64,000 nucleotides of DNA from Phycicoccus duodecadis (GCF_002846495.1 NZ_PJNE01000001.1:1798001-1862000); one strand, 5' to 3'. Positions 30,389 to 39,531 are shown, counted from the stretch's first letter. Made by a program: numbers and translations. Notes: a model not told the origin generated them from the letters alone.

Positions 30389-31581
30389 CAGCGGACCTCC
30401 TCGAAGGAGGCGTGGTAGGCCTCGAACGCAGCCTTCTCGCGCGCCGTGACGGGGTGCGGGTCGGCGTAGACGTGGTCGAACATCGACGACGCGTCGGGGT
30501 CTGGCATCGCCAGGCAGCGCTCGCGCACCGAGGTGCCGAGCTCGTCGGCCTCGGCCTCGACGGCGTCGAAGAAGCCCGCGTCCGCCCGCTCCGTGGTGAG
30601 CAGCCAGCGCTTGTACCGCTCGATGGGGTCGCGGTGCTTCCAGACCTCGACCTCGGCGCTGACGCGGTACTTGGTGGGGTCGTCGGAGGTGGTGTGTGCC
30701 CCCATCCGGTACGTGAAGGCCTCGACGAAGGTGGGGCCCTGGCCGGTGCGGGCGGCGTCGAGAGCCTGCTTGGTGACGGCGTAGACCGCCAGCACGTCGT
30801 TGCCGTCGACCCGGATGCCGGGGAAGCCGAAGCCGCGGGCCCGGTGCCACAGCGGGGCGCGGGACTGCTTCTCGTTGGGCTCGGAGATGGCCCACTGGTT
30901 GTTCTGGCAGAAGAAGACGACCGGGCTGTTGTTGACCCCCGCGAAGACCAGCGCCTCGGAGACGTCGCCCTGCGAGGTGGCGCCGTCGCCGAAGTACGCG
31001 ATGACGGCGGTGTCGCGCTGCTCGTCGCCGGTGCCGACGTCGCCGTCGCGCTGGACGCCCATCGCGTAGCCGGTGGCGTGCAGGGTCTGGGCGCCGATGA
31101 TGATCGTGTAGAGGTGGAAGTTCTTCTCGTTGGGGTCCCAGCCGCCGTGGTTGACGCCGCGGAACATCCCCAGCAGGTTCACCGGGTCGACGCCGCGGCA
31201 CCAGGCGACGCCGTGCTCGCGGTAGGTCGGGAAGGCGTAGTCCTGGCGCCGCATCGCGCGGCCGGAGCCGACCTGGGCGGCCTCCTGGCCGAGCAGGCTG
31301 GCCCAGAGGCCGAGCTCGCCCTGGCGCTGGAGCGCGGTGGCCTCGGCGTCGAAGCGGCGGACCAGGACGAGGTCGCGGTAGAGGCCACGCAGGGCCTCGT
31401 CGGACAGCTCGTCGACGATGGCGTCGAGCTCGGCGTGCGGTACACGCTCGCCCTCGGGGGTCAGCAGCTGGACCATCTCGGGGCCGCCCTCGTGGGCGGG
31501 GCGCTCGGGGGCGTCGGCCCGCGTGACGTGGTGCTGCACGCCGTACGCGGTCTCGAGCGGGGCGACGTCGCTGTCGCTCAC
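30388..31581 (-). CDS. bkdA: Branched-chain 2-oxoacid dehydrogenase E1 alpha subunit
   Basis: This is the alpha chain that binds thiamine diphosphate and decarboxylates branched-chain 2-oxoacids from valine, leucine and isoleucine. It has 397 residues. The ThDP motif runs from GDG at about 198 to NN at about 227 (GDGATSQGDVSEALVFAG ... QNN). The phosphorylation-loop-like region YRMGAHTTSDDPTKYR is also present. The start is a GTG at 31581 with a good GAAGGAG site. It opens the bkdA-bkdB-bkdC-unknown operon. Confidence 0.93.
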   Translation of the reverse strand: MSDSDVAPLETAYGVQHHVTRADAPERPAHEGGPEMVQLLTPEGERVPHAELDAIVDELSDEALRGLYRDLVLVRRFDAEATALQRQGELGLWASLLGQEAAQVGSGRAMRRQDYAFPTYREHGVAWCRGVDPVNLLGMFRGVNHGGWDPNEKNFHLYTIIIGAQTLHATGYAMGVQRDGDVGTGDEQRDTAVIAYFGDGATSQGDVSEALVFAGVNNSPVVFFCQNNQWAISEPNEKQSRAPLWHRARGFGFPGIRVDGNDVLAVYAVTKQALDAARTGQGPTFVEAFTYRMGAHTTSDDPTKYRVSAEVEVWKHRDPIERYKRWLLTTERADAGFFDAVEAEADELGTSVRERCLAMPDPDASSMFDHVYADPHPVTAREKAAFEAYHASFEEVR

Positions 31582-31729
31582 GGGGCACTCCTTCTCCGGC
31601 CCCGGGGTGACGGGGCCCGAACGGGGGGTCGTCGTGCACGCCCTGCTGGGTGTGGCGCGCGGGCACGGCCGGTGTCGGGCTTACCGTACCCGGCGCGCGG
31701 GCCGTGCCGGGAGCGGGCAGGCTGGGGGG

Positions 31730-32227
31730 ATGAGCACCGCACGCCGAGCCCGCCCCCTCACGACCGCAGGGTTCGCTCTCGGGGCCGCCCTGGCGCTCCT
31801 GGCCGGGTGCAGCGGAGGGGACCCCCAGCCGGTCGCGACGTCGACGGCACCCTCCCCCACGGCGTCGTCGGCCACCCCCACCGCCACCCCGTCGGCCACC
31901 CCCACGGCCGGTGCCTCGCCGACCTCCGCCGACCCGTCCGCCCCGGCCCCCACGGCCTCGGCGCCGACCGTCGCGCCGTCGGCCGCCGGCACCGCGGCGG
32001 CCCGCGGCATCCCGCGGACCCTGGAGCTCGAGGTGACCTCGGTGGCGTCGGGCTGTGTCTACGCCTCGCCCCCCGGCACCGAGCAGCTCTACGCCCTGCG
32101 CGGCCGGTTGCCGGCGGTGGCCCCGGGCGACCTGCTGACCGTGTCGGGCGCGGCCGACGACACCGCCTACACGCACTGCCCCGACGGCCGCCCGTTCCTG
32201 GTCAGCACGGCCACCCGCACCGGCTGA
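31730..32227 (+). CDS. Putative lipoprotein, function unknown
   Basis: This 165-residue protein has a lipoprotein signal (hydrophobic stretch, then lipobox LLAGC with Cys at about 27). It is followed by about 65 residues of Pro/Ser/Thr/Ala spacer, as in surface proteins. The C-terminal domain of about 70 residues (TLELEVTSVASGCVYAS ... ALRGRLPAVAPGDLLTVSG ... HCPDGRPFLV) has two Cys that may form a disulfide; the pattern suggests a small beta barrel. CAGGCT (31718-31723) lies six bases before the ATG, so the mRNA may be leaderless. Confidence 0.7.
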   Translation: MSTARRARPLTTAGFALGAALALLAGCSGGDPQPVATSTAPSPTASSATPTATPSATPTAGASPTSADPSAPAPTASAPTVAPSAAGTAAARGIPRTLELEVTSVASGCVYASPPGTEQLYALRGRLPAVAPGDLLTVSGAADDTAYTHCPDGRPFLVSTATRTG

Positions 32228-32234
32228 GGTCGGC

Positions 32235-32645
32235 TCAGGGCCGCGCGGGGCCGGCGCGGCGGCGGCGCCCGGCCACGACGGCAGTGACGACGACGGCCAG
32301 CGCGACGACCGCGAGGTAGCCGGACCAGTACGGCCGGTCGAGCAGCGTCGGGTTGTCGTACCGTGCGCCGAAGCGGCCCAGCACCGGCACGGCCACCAGG
32401 GTGAGCGGCCCCAGCACGACGAGCAGCCCGACCAGCGGCGCTCGCAGCCACGCCGGGGCGCGCGACGCCGCAAGTGCCCCCAGCACCACGACCAGCGGCG
32501 CGAGCACACCGTCGTGCAGCACGATGCCACCGACCGCCCACACCAGCACGGCCGGCAGCCGCGGCCCGAGATCGGCCAGCAGCACCATCCCCCACGCCAG
32601 GGCCACCAGCCCGACGGACCCCAGGGCGACGCGGACGGCCTTCAC
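32235..32645 (-). CDS. Hydrophobic membrane protein downstream of molybdopterin oxidoreductase
   Basis: This 136-residue protein has four predicted helices (about 5-25, 32-55, 65-88, 108-130) and ends in an Arg-rich tail. The GTG start (32645) overlaps the oxidoreductase stop as GTGA, so it is translationally coupled. No family is recognised. The coupling suggests it works with the membrane-bound molybdoenzyme, perhaps as an electron-transfer or anchoring partner, but no heme-binding His pair is obvious. Confidence 0.7.
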   Translation of the reverse strand: MKAVRVALGSVGLVALAWGMVLLADLGPRLPAVLVWAVGGIVLHDGVLAPLVVVLGALAASRAPAWLRAPLVGLLVVLGPLTLVAVPVLGRFGARYDNPTLLDRPYWSGYLAVVALAVVVTAVVAGRRRRAGPARP

Positions 32646-33820
32646 TCCCACATCACCTCGACCCGTGCGAGCCACTTGGTCTGGAGCACGCCGGGGCGGG
32701 CGGGGGCGATGAGGCGGCACGGGAAGCCGTGGTCCGGATGCAGCGGCTCGCCGGCCAGGGTGAGCGCCACGAGCGAGTCGTCCAGGCCGACCCAGGCAGC
32801 CGGCAGCGTGCTGGTGCGGTAGCCACCGCGGGGCTGCAGCGAGGTGAAGGCGACATCGCGGTCGGTGCCGCCGCCGACCAGCGCCACGAGGTCGCGCACC
32901 CGCACCCCGCGCCACGTGCCGCCGGCGCTCCAGCCCTCGACGCAGGCGATGGGCAGCACGGCCTCGGTCTGGGGCATCCCGCGCAGGTCGTCCAGCGAGA
33001 GCTCGAGGGTGCGCGCCGGCCCCGCGACGGTGAGCCGCCAGGCGGGGTCCGCCAACAGGTCGACGACGTCGGCGCCGATGGCGCTGCGGTTGATCGGCAC
33101 GCCCTGCGGCCCCTCGCCCGAGCGCACGGCCAGGACCGCGAGGCGGCGCACCCCGGGGACCTCGGCCGCGGTGGTCGCCACCACGGCCAGCGCCGCCGAC
33201 AGCCAGGTGGTGCGCAGCAGCGTCCGGCGCGAGGGCGCGCCCTCGCGAGCGGGCCGGGTCTCGACCGGTGCCCCGAAGGCCCGGCGCACGACCGGCAGCT
33301 TGACTGCGACGTGCAGCAGGACCGAGCCGATGGCGACCCAGGCCAGGGCGAAGTGGGCGCTGATGAAGTCGAACGACCAGGGGTACCACTGGGCGCTGTT
33401 GGCCAGCCCGGTGACGAGCTGGAACACCGCCGCGCCGACCAGGAGCGCGATCGAGCCCTTCTCGAGCAGGGCGAGCACCAGCCGGCGCGGCGCGAAGGAC
33501 GGGCGCTCGAAGAAGCGTGGGAAGACCGACCAGAGCTTCACCAGCAGCAACGGCACCGCGGCCGTCCCCGCCGCCACGTGCAGACCCTGGGTCACCTGGT
33601 AGAGCCGGGCCGGGCCGGTGAGCAGCGGCACCCATGGCGAGGGATGCTGGAGGTAGTGGCTGTACAGCCCGGTCAGGAAGCAGACCCCGAAGGCGACGCC
33701 GAGCCAGACGCCGAGGCGGGCGGTGGTGCGCGGCCCCCGCAGCTCGCTGCCGAAGTCCTCGGGGTGGGGGATGCGTGCGTCGATGCGGGCGGCGAGGCCG
33801 GCCAGCTGACGGTCGCTCAT
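32642..33820 (-). CDS. Membrane-anchored molybdopterin-dependent oxidoreductase (sulfite-oxidase fold)
   Basis: This 392-residue protein has four helices in the first 175 residues, with several His that could bind heme in cytochrome b561 style. A twin-arginine-like SRRTLL follows at 198-203, ahead of a fifth hydrophobic helix (about 205-220), and then an extracytoplasmic sulfite-oxidase-type domain. Cys293 in LPIACVEGWS is the expected molybdenum ligand. An internal twin-arginine motif before the last helix is known from dual Sec/Tat-inserted actinobacterial membrane proteins, including a Streptomyces molybdoenzyme. It overlaps its neighbours by four bases on both sides. The substrate is unknown. 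Confidence 0.88.
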   Translation of the reverse strand: MSDRQLAGLAARIDARIPHPEDFGSELRGPRTTARLGVWLGVAFGVCFLTGLYSHYLQHPSPWVPLLTGPARLYQVTQGLHVAAGTAAVPLLLVKLWSVFPRFFERPSFAPRRLVLALLEKGSIALLVGAAVFQLVTGLANSAQWYPWSFDFISAHFALAWVAIGSVLLHVAVKLPVVRRAFGAPVETRPAREGAPSRRTLLRTTWLSAALAVVATTAAEVPGVRRLAVLAVRSGEGPQGVPINRSAIGADVVDLLADPAWRLTVAGPARTLELSLDDLRGMPQTEAVLPIACVEGWSAGGTWRGVRVRDLVALVGGGTDRDVAFTSLQPRGGYRTSTLPAAWVGLDDSLVALTLAGEPLHPDHGFPCRLIAPARPGVLQTKWLARVEVMWE

Positions 33821-34551
33821 GCCCGGCGCTCCTCGACCTCCGCCCCTGGGTACAGGGCCCGGGTGCCAGCGTACCTGCGCCACAGGACGGCGAACCCGGT
33901 GTCGGGAGCGGCGGCGGCCACGTGGTGGGCGTCGTCGACGTGGTCCACGTCGCGCAGGGCCGGGCCCACCACGGCGCGATGCCCGGCGCCGGCGAGCGCC
34001 GCGGCCGTCAGGCGGCCGGTGTCGGTGCGGCTCATCGGGACGCCCGAGAGCACCTCGGCCTGCTCGGGGTGGGTCGTGACCAGCACCCACCAGCCGCCGT
34101 CGTCGGCCGGGCCGAGCACCGGGGCGTCGTGCGTGTCGGACAGCCCGGCCACCTCGTGCAGGAGGGCGGCGGTGACCTGCGGGGTGTCCATGCCGACCTG
34201 CACCACCGGGCCACCCGCCAGCCGGTGCGCCTCCCGGTGGCCGTGGACCAGCCGGTCGCCGAAACCCCGACCGTGCTGCTGCAGGACCAGCCAGCCGGCG
34301 GCGGCCCGGCGCAGCTCGTCGGGGCGGGCCCCCGCGGCCAGGTCGCCGGCCAGCGCCAGCACCCGCCGGTCGGGCGGGTAGGCCGTGGCGCCGGCGGCCA
34401 GGGTGTCGAGGAGGGCGGCGGCGGCCAGATCGGCGGCAGCGGCCTCGCCCACCCCCACCGCGAGCCGGGTCTTGACCTGCCCGGCCACGGGGGCCTTGGC
34501 CATCACGAGCACGCTGCCGCCCGTGGCGCGCCCGGCACTCCGCCCGCTCAT
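33817..34551 (-). CDS. DUF2064 / TIGR04282-type transferase (nucleotidyl/glycosyltransferase-like)
   Basis: This 244-residue GT-A-fold protein has the opening VLVMAKAPVAGQVKTRL, which is diagnostic for the rSAM/selenodomain-associated transferase 1 (DUF2064) group. It also has VGMDTPQ and LGPADDGGWWVL in place of the usual DxD region. Its chemistry is not established. It overlaps the GT2 gene upstream and the molybdoenzyme downstream, each by ATGA, so all three are one translational unit. Confidence 0.85.
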   Translation of the reverse strand: MSGRSAGRATGGSVLVMAKAPVAGQVKTRLAVGVGEAAAADLAAAALLDTLAAGATAYPPDRRVLALAGDLAAGARPDELRRAAAGWLVLQQHGRGFGDRLVHGHREAHRLAGGPVVQVGMDTPQVTAALLHEVAGLSDTHDAPVLGPADDGGWWVLVTTHPEQAEVLSGVPMSRTDTGRLTAAALAGAGHRAVVGPALRDVDHVDDAHHVAAAAPDTGFAVLWRRYAGTRALYPGAEVEERRA

Positions 34552-35222
34552 CGCAGCCCGTACTGCGCCAGGACGGCGGCGAAGTCACGCCCGGCGCGCA
34601 GGGTGCCGGTGACCGATCCCGACACCTTCGAGCGGGTGCCCTCGGCCCGCGGGTGGTAGGTGATGTCGCGCTCGGTGAAGGTCCAGCCGGCGCGCTGGGC
34701 GCGCACCAGCAGCTCGACCGGGTAGCCGAAGCGCCGGTCGAGGACGCCGAGGTCGAGCAGGTCCTGGCGGCGGCAGACCCGCATCGGTGCGATGTCGCGC
34801 ACCGGCAGCCCGGTGCTGCGCCGCAGCCACGCCAGCACGGCGGCGTTGCCGGCCCGGGCGTGCCACGGCCACACCCCGGGGCGCGAGGGGCGGCGGCGCC
34901 CGCAGGCCATCGTGGCGCGCCCGGAGCGCACGTCGTCGAGCAGGGGCAGGACGTCGCGCGGGTCCATCGAGCCGTCGCCGTCTAGCACCGCCACGTACTC
35001 GGCGGTCGCGGCCTCAACACCGGCGTGCACGGCCGCGCCGTAGCCCGGCGTCGCCTCGTGCACCACCGTCGCGCCGTGGGCCCGCGCCACCTCCGCGGTG
35101 TCGTCGGTGGAGCCGTTGTCGACCACGACGACGTGCATCCCGTCGGGGACGAGGGCGAAGACCCCGGGCAACGCCGCGGCCTCGTCCCGGCACGGCAGCA
35201 CGAGGTCGCAGGTGGCAGTCAC
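34548..35222 (-). CDS. Glycosyltransferase family 2 (dolichol-phosphate-sugar synthase-like)
   Basis: This 224-residue GT-A enzyme begins CDLVLPCRDEAAALP, carries VVVDNGSTDDTAEVARAHGA and then LDGDGSMDPRD, the catalytic acidic motif. It has no C-terminal membrane helices. The family usually transfers a sugar from a nucleotide donor to a lipid phosphate or glycan. The GTG at 35222 gives the proper N-terminus; another GTG at 35234 is possible, and a TAGTGT hexamer lies just upstream. It leads the overlapping GT2 / DUF2064 / molybdoenzyme / membrane-protein unit. Confidence 0.87.
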   Translation of the reverse strand: MTATCDLVLPCRDEAAALPGVFALVPDGMHVVVVDNGSTDDTAEVARAHGATVVHEATPGYGAAVHAGVEAATAEYVAVLDGDGSMDPRDVLPLLDDVRSGRATMACGRRRPSRPGVWPWHARAGNAAVLAWLRRSTGLPVRDIAPMRVCRRQDLLDLGVLDRRFGYPVELLVRAQRAGWTFTERDITYHPRAEGTRSKVSGSVTGTLRAGRDFAAVLAQYGLR

Positions 35223-35347
35223 GACGAGCCACACTAGGCGCTCACGGGGGCCGCCCCGGCCGACGGTGCAGGTGGGCCCGGTCACGCACGAGGCTCCCGG
35301 AGGGGGCAACGCACTCCGCGACCGGGTCGACCGGGCATCCTGGGGTG

Positions 35348-36760
35348 ATGGCGACGCCCCCGACGACGACGCGACCCGCCGACGACGCCGGGGCGCTCGA
35401 CGGGGCGGGCCGCCGGGCGTGGTGGGGCCTCGCGGTGGGGGTCCTCGTCGTCGCCGCCGCGATGCTGGTGCCGCCGGTCTTCGACGTCGTGGTCAAGGCG
35501 GGCCGCGCCGCCCCGCTGATCGGCGACTGGGACCTGCGCGTCGGACCGAGCAGCATCGTCGCGCTCGCCCTGGTCGTGCTGGCCGCGCGGCCCGGGGTGC
35601 TCGCCCGGCTCGAGCGCCTCACCTGGCGCCAGCTGCTGGCGCTGTCGTGGCTCGTCTCCGTCGTCTGGATGGTGTCGCTGGCCCTGGTCGACGGCCCGAC
35701 CGGGCTCGGCAAGCACCTCGAGCACGGCACCGAGTACCTCGGCAGCGCCCGGGCCGCCGACGACGTGGGCGAGATGCTGCGCGTCTACATCTCGCGCATC
35801 CCGCTCGACAGCGCGCACCACTGGCCCGTCCACCTGGCCGGCCACCCGCCGGGCGCGGTGCTGATGTTCGTCGGGCTCGACCGCATCGGGCTGGGGTCGT
35901 GGCAGGCGGCCGGCGCCGTCGTCGTGCTCGTCGCCGGTACCGTGCCCGCCGCGGTGGCCGTCACCCTCGACCGCCTGGGGGCCCGCGCCGCCGCCCGCCG
36001 CGTGCTCCCGTTCCTGGTCCTGGCGCCCACGGCCGTCCTGATGGCGGTCTCGGCCGACGCCCTCTTCGCCGCCACCGTCGCGTGGGGGATGGCCGCGCAG
36101 GCGGCGGCCGGCGCGGCGACGGCCTGGCGGCGGCCGGCCCTCGCAGTGGTCGCCGGGCTGCTCCTCGGCTGGTGCCTCCTGGAGTCCTACGGCCTCGGCC
36201 TGGTCGCGCTGCTGGCGGTGGCCGTGCTGATGGCCACCGGTGGCGCCTGGCGCCCGCGCCTGGTCGTCGGGGCGCTCGCGGCCGGCACGGCCCTGCTGCT
36301 GGTGCTGCTCTTCGCCCGCCTCGGCTTCGCCTGGTGGGACGCCTACCCGGTGCTGCACGACCGCTACTGGGACCCGCGCGACCTCGCCAGCAAGCGGCCG
36401 TTCTGGTACTGGTCGTTCGCCAACCTGGGGTCGCTGTTCCTGGCCGCCGGGTGGCTGCTGCCGGCGGCGCTGGGCGCGGCCTCGGTGCCGGTCGCGCGGC
36501 TGCGCACGGCGGCCGGGCGGGCCCGGGCCGAGGGCTGGGAGCGGGTCGTCGCCCCCCTCGTGGTGGCCGGCGTCGCCATGGTGCTGGCCGCCGACCTGTC
36601 GCGGATGAGCAAGGCCGAGGTCGAGCGCATCTGGCTGCCCTTCATGCCGTGGATGCTGCTGGCCGTGCTCTGGCTCCCCCCGCGCTGGCGGCGCTGGGGC
36701 CTGGTCGGCCAGGGCGTGCTGGCCCTGGCGCTCCAGCACGCCGTCAAGACGGTCTGGTAG
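35348..36760 (+). CDS. Polytopic membrane protein, glycosyltransferase 39-like
   Basis: This 470-residue protein has about 11-12 helices. The motif HPPGA at about 166-170 after AHHWPVHLAG, followed by a helix-rich body and a WDPRDLASKRPFWYW loop, is typical of actinobacterial membrane glycosyltransferases that use polyprenyl-phosphate sugars (GT39/PMT-like). An upstream loop (about 118-160) would carry the acidic catalytic residues. It is divergent from the GT2 gene, whose product could make its lipid-linked donor; that is an inference. CATCCT six bases before the ATG suggests a leaderless start. Confidence 0.75.
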   Translation: MATPPTTTRPADDAGALDGAGRRAWWGLAVGVLVVAAAMLVPPVFDVVVKAGRAAPLIGDWDLRVGPSSIVALALVVLAARPGVLARLERLTWRQLLALSWLVSVVWMVSLALVDGPTGLGKHLEHGTEYLGSARAADDVGEMLRVYISRIPLDSAHHWPVHLAGHPPGAVLMFVGLDRIGLGSWQAAGAVVVLVAGTVPAAVAVTLDRLGARAAARRVLPFLVLAPTAVLMAVSADALFAATVAWGMAAQAAAGAATAWRRPALAVVAGLLLGWCLLESYGLGLVALLAVAVLMATGGAWRPRLVVGALAAGTALLLVLLFARLGFAWWDAYPVLHDRYWDPRDLASKRPFWYWSFANLGSLFLAAGWLLPAALGAASVPVARLRTAAGRARAEGWERVVAPLVVAGVAMVLAADLSRMSKAEVERIWLPFMPWMLLAVLWLPPRWRRWGLVGQGVLALALQHAVKTVW

Positions 36761-36791
36761 CCCGCGCGGTCGCCCGCCCGGCGCGAGCGGG

Positions 36792-37844
36792 TCAGGCGCG
36801 CAGCGGCGCGGTGGCGAACGCGGCCAGCCCCTCGTCGGGGGTCACCTGCGCGGTGAAGCCGATCTCGGCCGCGGCCCGTGCCGGGGAGGCCACGATGTGG
36901 CGCACGTCGCCGATGCGGTACTGCCCGGTGACGGTCGGCTCGACGTCGCGGCCCGACCCGTGGGCCACGGCCCGCGCCACGTCGGCGATGGCGATGGGGT
37001 GCCCCGAGGCCACGTTGTAGGCGCGGTGGGTCCCGAGGTCGGCGGCGACCGCGGCCCGCGCGGCGGCCAGGTTGGCCCGTGCCACGTCGTCGACGTGCAC
37101 GAAGTCGCGCATCTGGCGGCCGTCCTCGTAGACCGTCGGCGGCTCGCCGCGCTCGAGCGAGGAGCGGAACATGGCCGCCACCCCGGAGTAGGGGGTGTCG
37201 CGCGGCATCCCGGGCCCGTAGACGTTGTGGTAGCGCAGCGACACCGCCGCGCCGGGCGCCTGGCGGCTCCACGCGGCGGCGTAGTGCTCCTGCGCGACCT
37301 TGCTGGCGGCGTAGCTCGAGCGGGGGTCGAGCGGGGCGTCCTCGTCGACCAGCGCCCAGTCGAGCGGGCCTCCGCAGACGGGGCACGGGTCGTCGAACGC
37401 GCCGCCGTCGAGGTCCTCGGGGGTGCGTGGGCCGGGGCTCTGCGGGCCGTGGTCCGGGCAGGTGTAGCGGCCCTCGCCGTAGACGACCATCGACGACGCC
37501 TGCACGAACCGGTCGACCCCCTCGGCGTGCATCGCGGCCAGCACGGCCGCGGTGCCCAGGTCGTTGTGCCCGGCGTAGAGGGGCAGGTCGGCGGCGGTGA
37601 CCCCCGCCCCCACCATCGCGGCCAGGTGCACCACCACGTCCACCCCCTGGAACAGGTCGCCCCATGCCCCGGCCTCGCGGACGTCGAGCACGTGCACCCC
37701 GGGCGGCGGGTCGGCCCGGGTCGCGGCGGCGTGGGCCTCGGGGATGAGCAGGTCGACGGCGATCACCTCGTGGCCGTCGGTGACGAGCTCGCGCCAGGTC
37801 GCCGTGCCGATGAAGCCGGCCGCGCCGGTGAGGAGGATGCGCAT
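36792..37844 (-). CDS. NAD-dependent nucleotide-sugar epimerase/dehydratase with a Cys/His insertion
   Basis: This 350-residue extended-SDR enzyme has TGAAGFIG at 6-13 for NAD binding and the catalytic Tyr178 and Lys182 in YAASK. Between the Ser motif (ASSMVVYG) and the Tyr there is an insertion (about 127-165) with Cys129, His132, Cys154 and Cys157 (TCPDHG ... PCPVCGGP), which looks like a zinc-binding knuckle. The substrate is probably a nucleotide sugar. It converges on the GT39-like gene and is probably part of the same sugar-related locus. Confidence 0.87.
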   Translation of the reverse strand: MRILLTGAAGFIGTATWRELVTDGHEVIAVDLLIPEAHAAATRADPPPGVHVLDVREAGAWGDLFQGVDVVVHLAAMVGAGVTAADLPLYAGHNDLGTAAVLAAMHAEGVDRFVQASSMVVYGEGRYTCPDHGPQSPGPRTPEDLDGGAFDDPCPVCGGPLDWALVDEDAPLDPRSSYAASKVAQEHYAAAWSRQAPGAAVSLRYHNVYGPGMPRDTPYSGVAAMFRSSLERGEPPTVYEDGRQMRDFVHVDDVARANLAAARAAVAADLGTHRAYNVASGHPIAIADVARAVAHGSGRDVEPTVTGQYRIGDVRHIVASPARAAAEIGFTAQVTPDEGLAAFATAPLRA

Positions 37845-37897
37845 CCGGCCATCCTGCCGTGCGGGGACGGCCGCCCCGACGCGCGGGTCGCGTCCGG

Positions 37898-39019
37898 TCA
37901 GCCCCGGCGCGCGGCCAGGAACCGCCCGGCGACCTCGACCAGGCGGTCGTTGGCCTCGGGCTCGGCGACGGTGGCCCGGACGCCGTCGGTGCCGTAGGGC
38001 CGCACGGTGAGGCCCTCGTCGTCGCAGGCCTGCGCGAAGGCGGCGGTGTCGTCACCCAGCCCGAACCACACGAAGTTGGCCTGCTGGTCGGGGATGTCCC
38101 AGCCCTGCTCGCGCAGCGCCGCCACGACCCGCTCGCGCTCGGCCACGAGCTCCTTGACCCGTACGTCGAGCTCGTCGGAGGCCTCGAGCGAGGCGATCGC
38201 CGCGGCCTGGGCCAGGCTGTTGACGCCGAACGGCAGGGCGGCCTTGCGCAGCGCGGCGGCCACCGGCTCGTGCGCCACGGCGTAGCCGACCCGGAGGCCG
38301 GCCAGCCCGTAGGCCTTCGAGAAGGTGCGCAGCACGACGACGTTGGGGCGGGCCTCGTGCACGGCCAGGGCGTCGGGCGCGTCGGGGTCGTCGACGAACT
38401 CGAGGTAGGCCTCGTCGAGGACGACCAGGACGTCGCTCGGCACCCGGTCGAGGAACGCGTCGAGCTCGGCGGCACCGACCGTGGTGCCGGTGGGGTTGTT
38501 GGGCGTGCAGACCAGGACCAGCCGGGTGCGGTCGGTGACCGCCGCGGCCATCGCGTCGAGGTCGTGCCGGTCGCCGGGGCCGAGCGGCACCATCACCGGC
38601 CGCGCCCCCGCCATCGTGGTGAGGATGGGGTAGGCCTCGAACGAGCGCCAGGCGAAGAGCACCTCGTCGCCGTCGTCGCAGGTGGCCCGGATCAGCTGGT
38701 CGAGCACGCCCACCGAGCCCGGCCCGGTCGAGATGCGCTCGGCCGGGACGCCGAGCCGCTCGGCCAGGGCCGCCGTGAGGGCGGTGACCGCCATGTCGGG
38801 GTAGCGGTTGACAGCGGTCGCCGCCTCGCGCAGCACGTCGAGCACCGAGGGGAGCGGCGGGAACGGGTTCTCGTTGCTGCTGATCTTGTAGGCGACCAGC
38901 CCCTCACGCACGGTGGCCGGGCGCCCCGGGGTGTAGGCGGGCAGGGCGTCCAGCGCGGCGCGCAGGCGTACCGGGAGCGGTGTCGGCGGCGCGGCGTCGG
39001 TGGCGCGGTCGTCGGTCAT
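37898..39019 (-). CDS. pat: Aromatic amino acid / histidinol-phosphate aminotransferase (Pat/HisC2)
   Basis: This 373-residue PLP enzyme of fold type I has [13 protein letters not shown] near the N-terminus, the sugar-phosphate-like CTPNNPTGT (171-179), the PLP Asp in LDEAYLEF and the Schiff-base Lys at about 235 in [16 protein letters not shown]. The end [19 protein letters not shown] matches mycobacterial Pat (annotated aromatic aminotransferase) very closely as I recall it. It stands alone, away from any his operon, which supports an aromatic role. The ATG at 39019 follows TAGAGT by seven bases; a GTG at 39028 would fall in that hexamer. Confidence 0.88.
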   Translation of the reverse strand: MTDDRATDAAPPTPLPVRLRAALDALPAYTPGRPATVREGLVAYKISSNENPFPPLPSVLDVLREAATAVNRYPDMAVTALTAALAERLGVPAERISTGPGSVGVLDQLIRATCDDGDEVLFAWRSFEAYPILTTMAGARPVMVPLGPGDRHDLDAMAAAVTDRTRLVLVCTPNNPTGTTVGAAELDAFLDRVPSDVLVVLDEAYLEFVDDPDAPDALAVHEARPNVVVLRTFSKAYGLAGLRVGYAVAHEPVAAALRKAALPFGVNSLAQAAAIASLEASDELDVRVKELVAERERVVAALREQGWDIPDQQANFVWFGLGDDTAAFAQACDDEGLTVRPYGTDGVRATVAEPEANDRLVEVAGRFLAARRG

Positions 39020-39102
39020 GTCGCCCACTCTAGGACCGGGCGCACCGGCCCCTCCCGGGCGACGTCCTCGCCGGGGCCGGGCCCGCGTGCCAGACTGGCG
39101 GG

Positions 39103-39489
39103 GTGATGAACTTCCTGATCCGGGTCGGCATCAACGCCGTCGCGCTCTGGGTGGCGGCCCTGGTCGTGCCGGGCATCGACCTCGCCGAGGACAGCTCGAC
39201 GTGGACGAGCAAGACCGTCACGGTGGTGCTGGTGGCGCTGGTCTTCGGGCTCGTCAACGCCGTCATCAAGCCGATCGCGAAGTTCTTCTCCTTCCCCTTC
39301 ATCGTGCTCACGCTGGGCCTGTTCACCTTCGTGGTCAACGCGTTCATGCTGCAGATCACCGAGTGGGTCGGCGGCGCCATCGGGCTCTCGTTCTCGATCC
39401 AGCACTTCTTCTGGGACGCCGTCCTGGCCGCGGTCGTCATCACGCTGGTCTCGTGGGTGCTCAGCGTCGTCCTCCCCGAGGCGGACTGA
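39103..39489 (+). CDS. Four-helix membrane protein (PF04020, mycobacterial 4-TM phage-holin-like)
   Basis: This 128-residue protein has four helices and the family text [35 protein letters not shown]. The function is unknown despite the holin-like name. The start is a GTG at 39103, immediately followed by an ATG. CAGACT (39091-39096) lies six bases before the GTG, so transcription probably begins on it. It lies 43 bases upstream of galE. Confidence 0.85.
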   Translation: MMNFLIRVGINAVALWVAALVVPGIDLAEDSSTWTSKTVTVVLVALVFGLVNAVIKPIAKFFSFPFIVLTLGLFTFVVNAFMLQITEWVGGAIGLSFSIQHFFWDAVLAAVVITLVSWVLSVVLPEAD

Positions 39490-39531
39490 TCCCACGGGGC
39501 GGCGCCCCGGGGCGGCACTAGGGTCGAGGCC

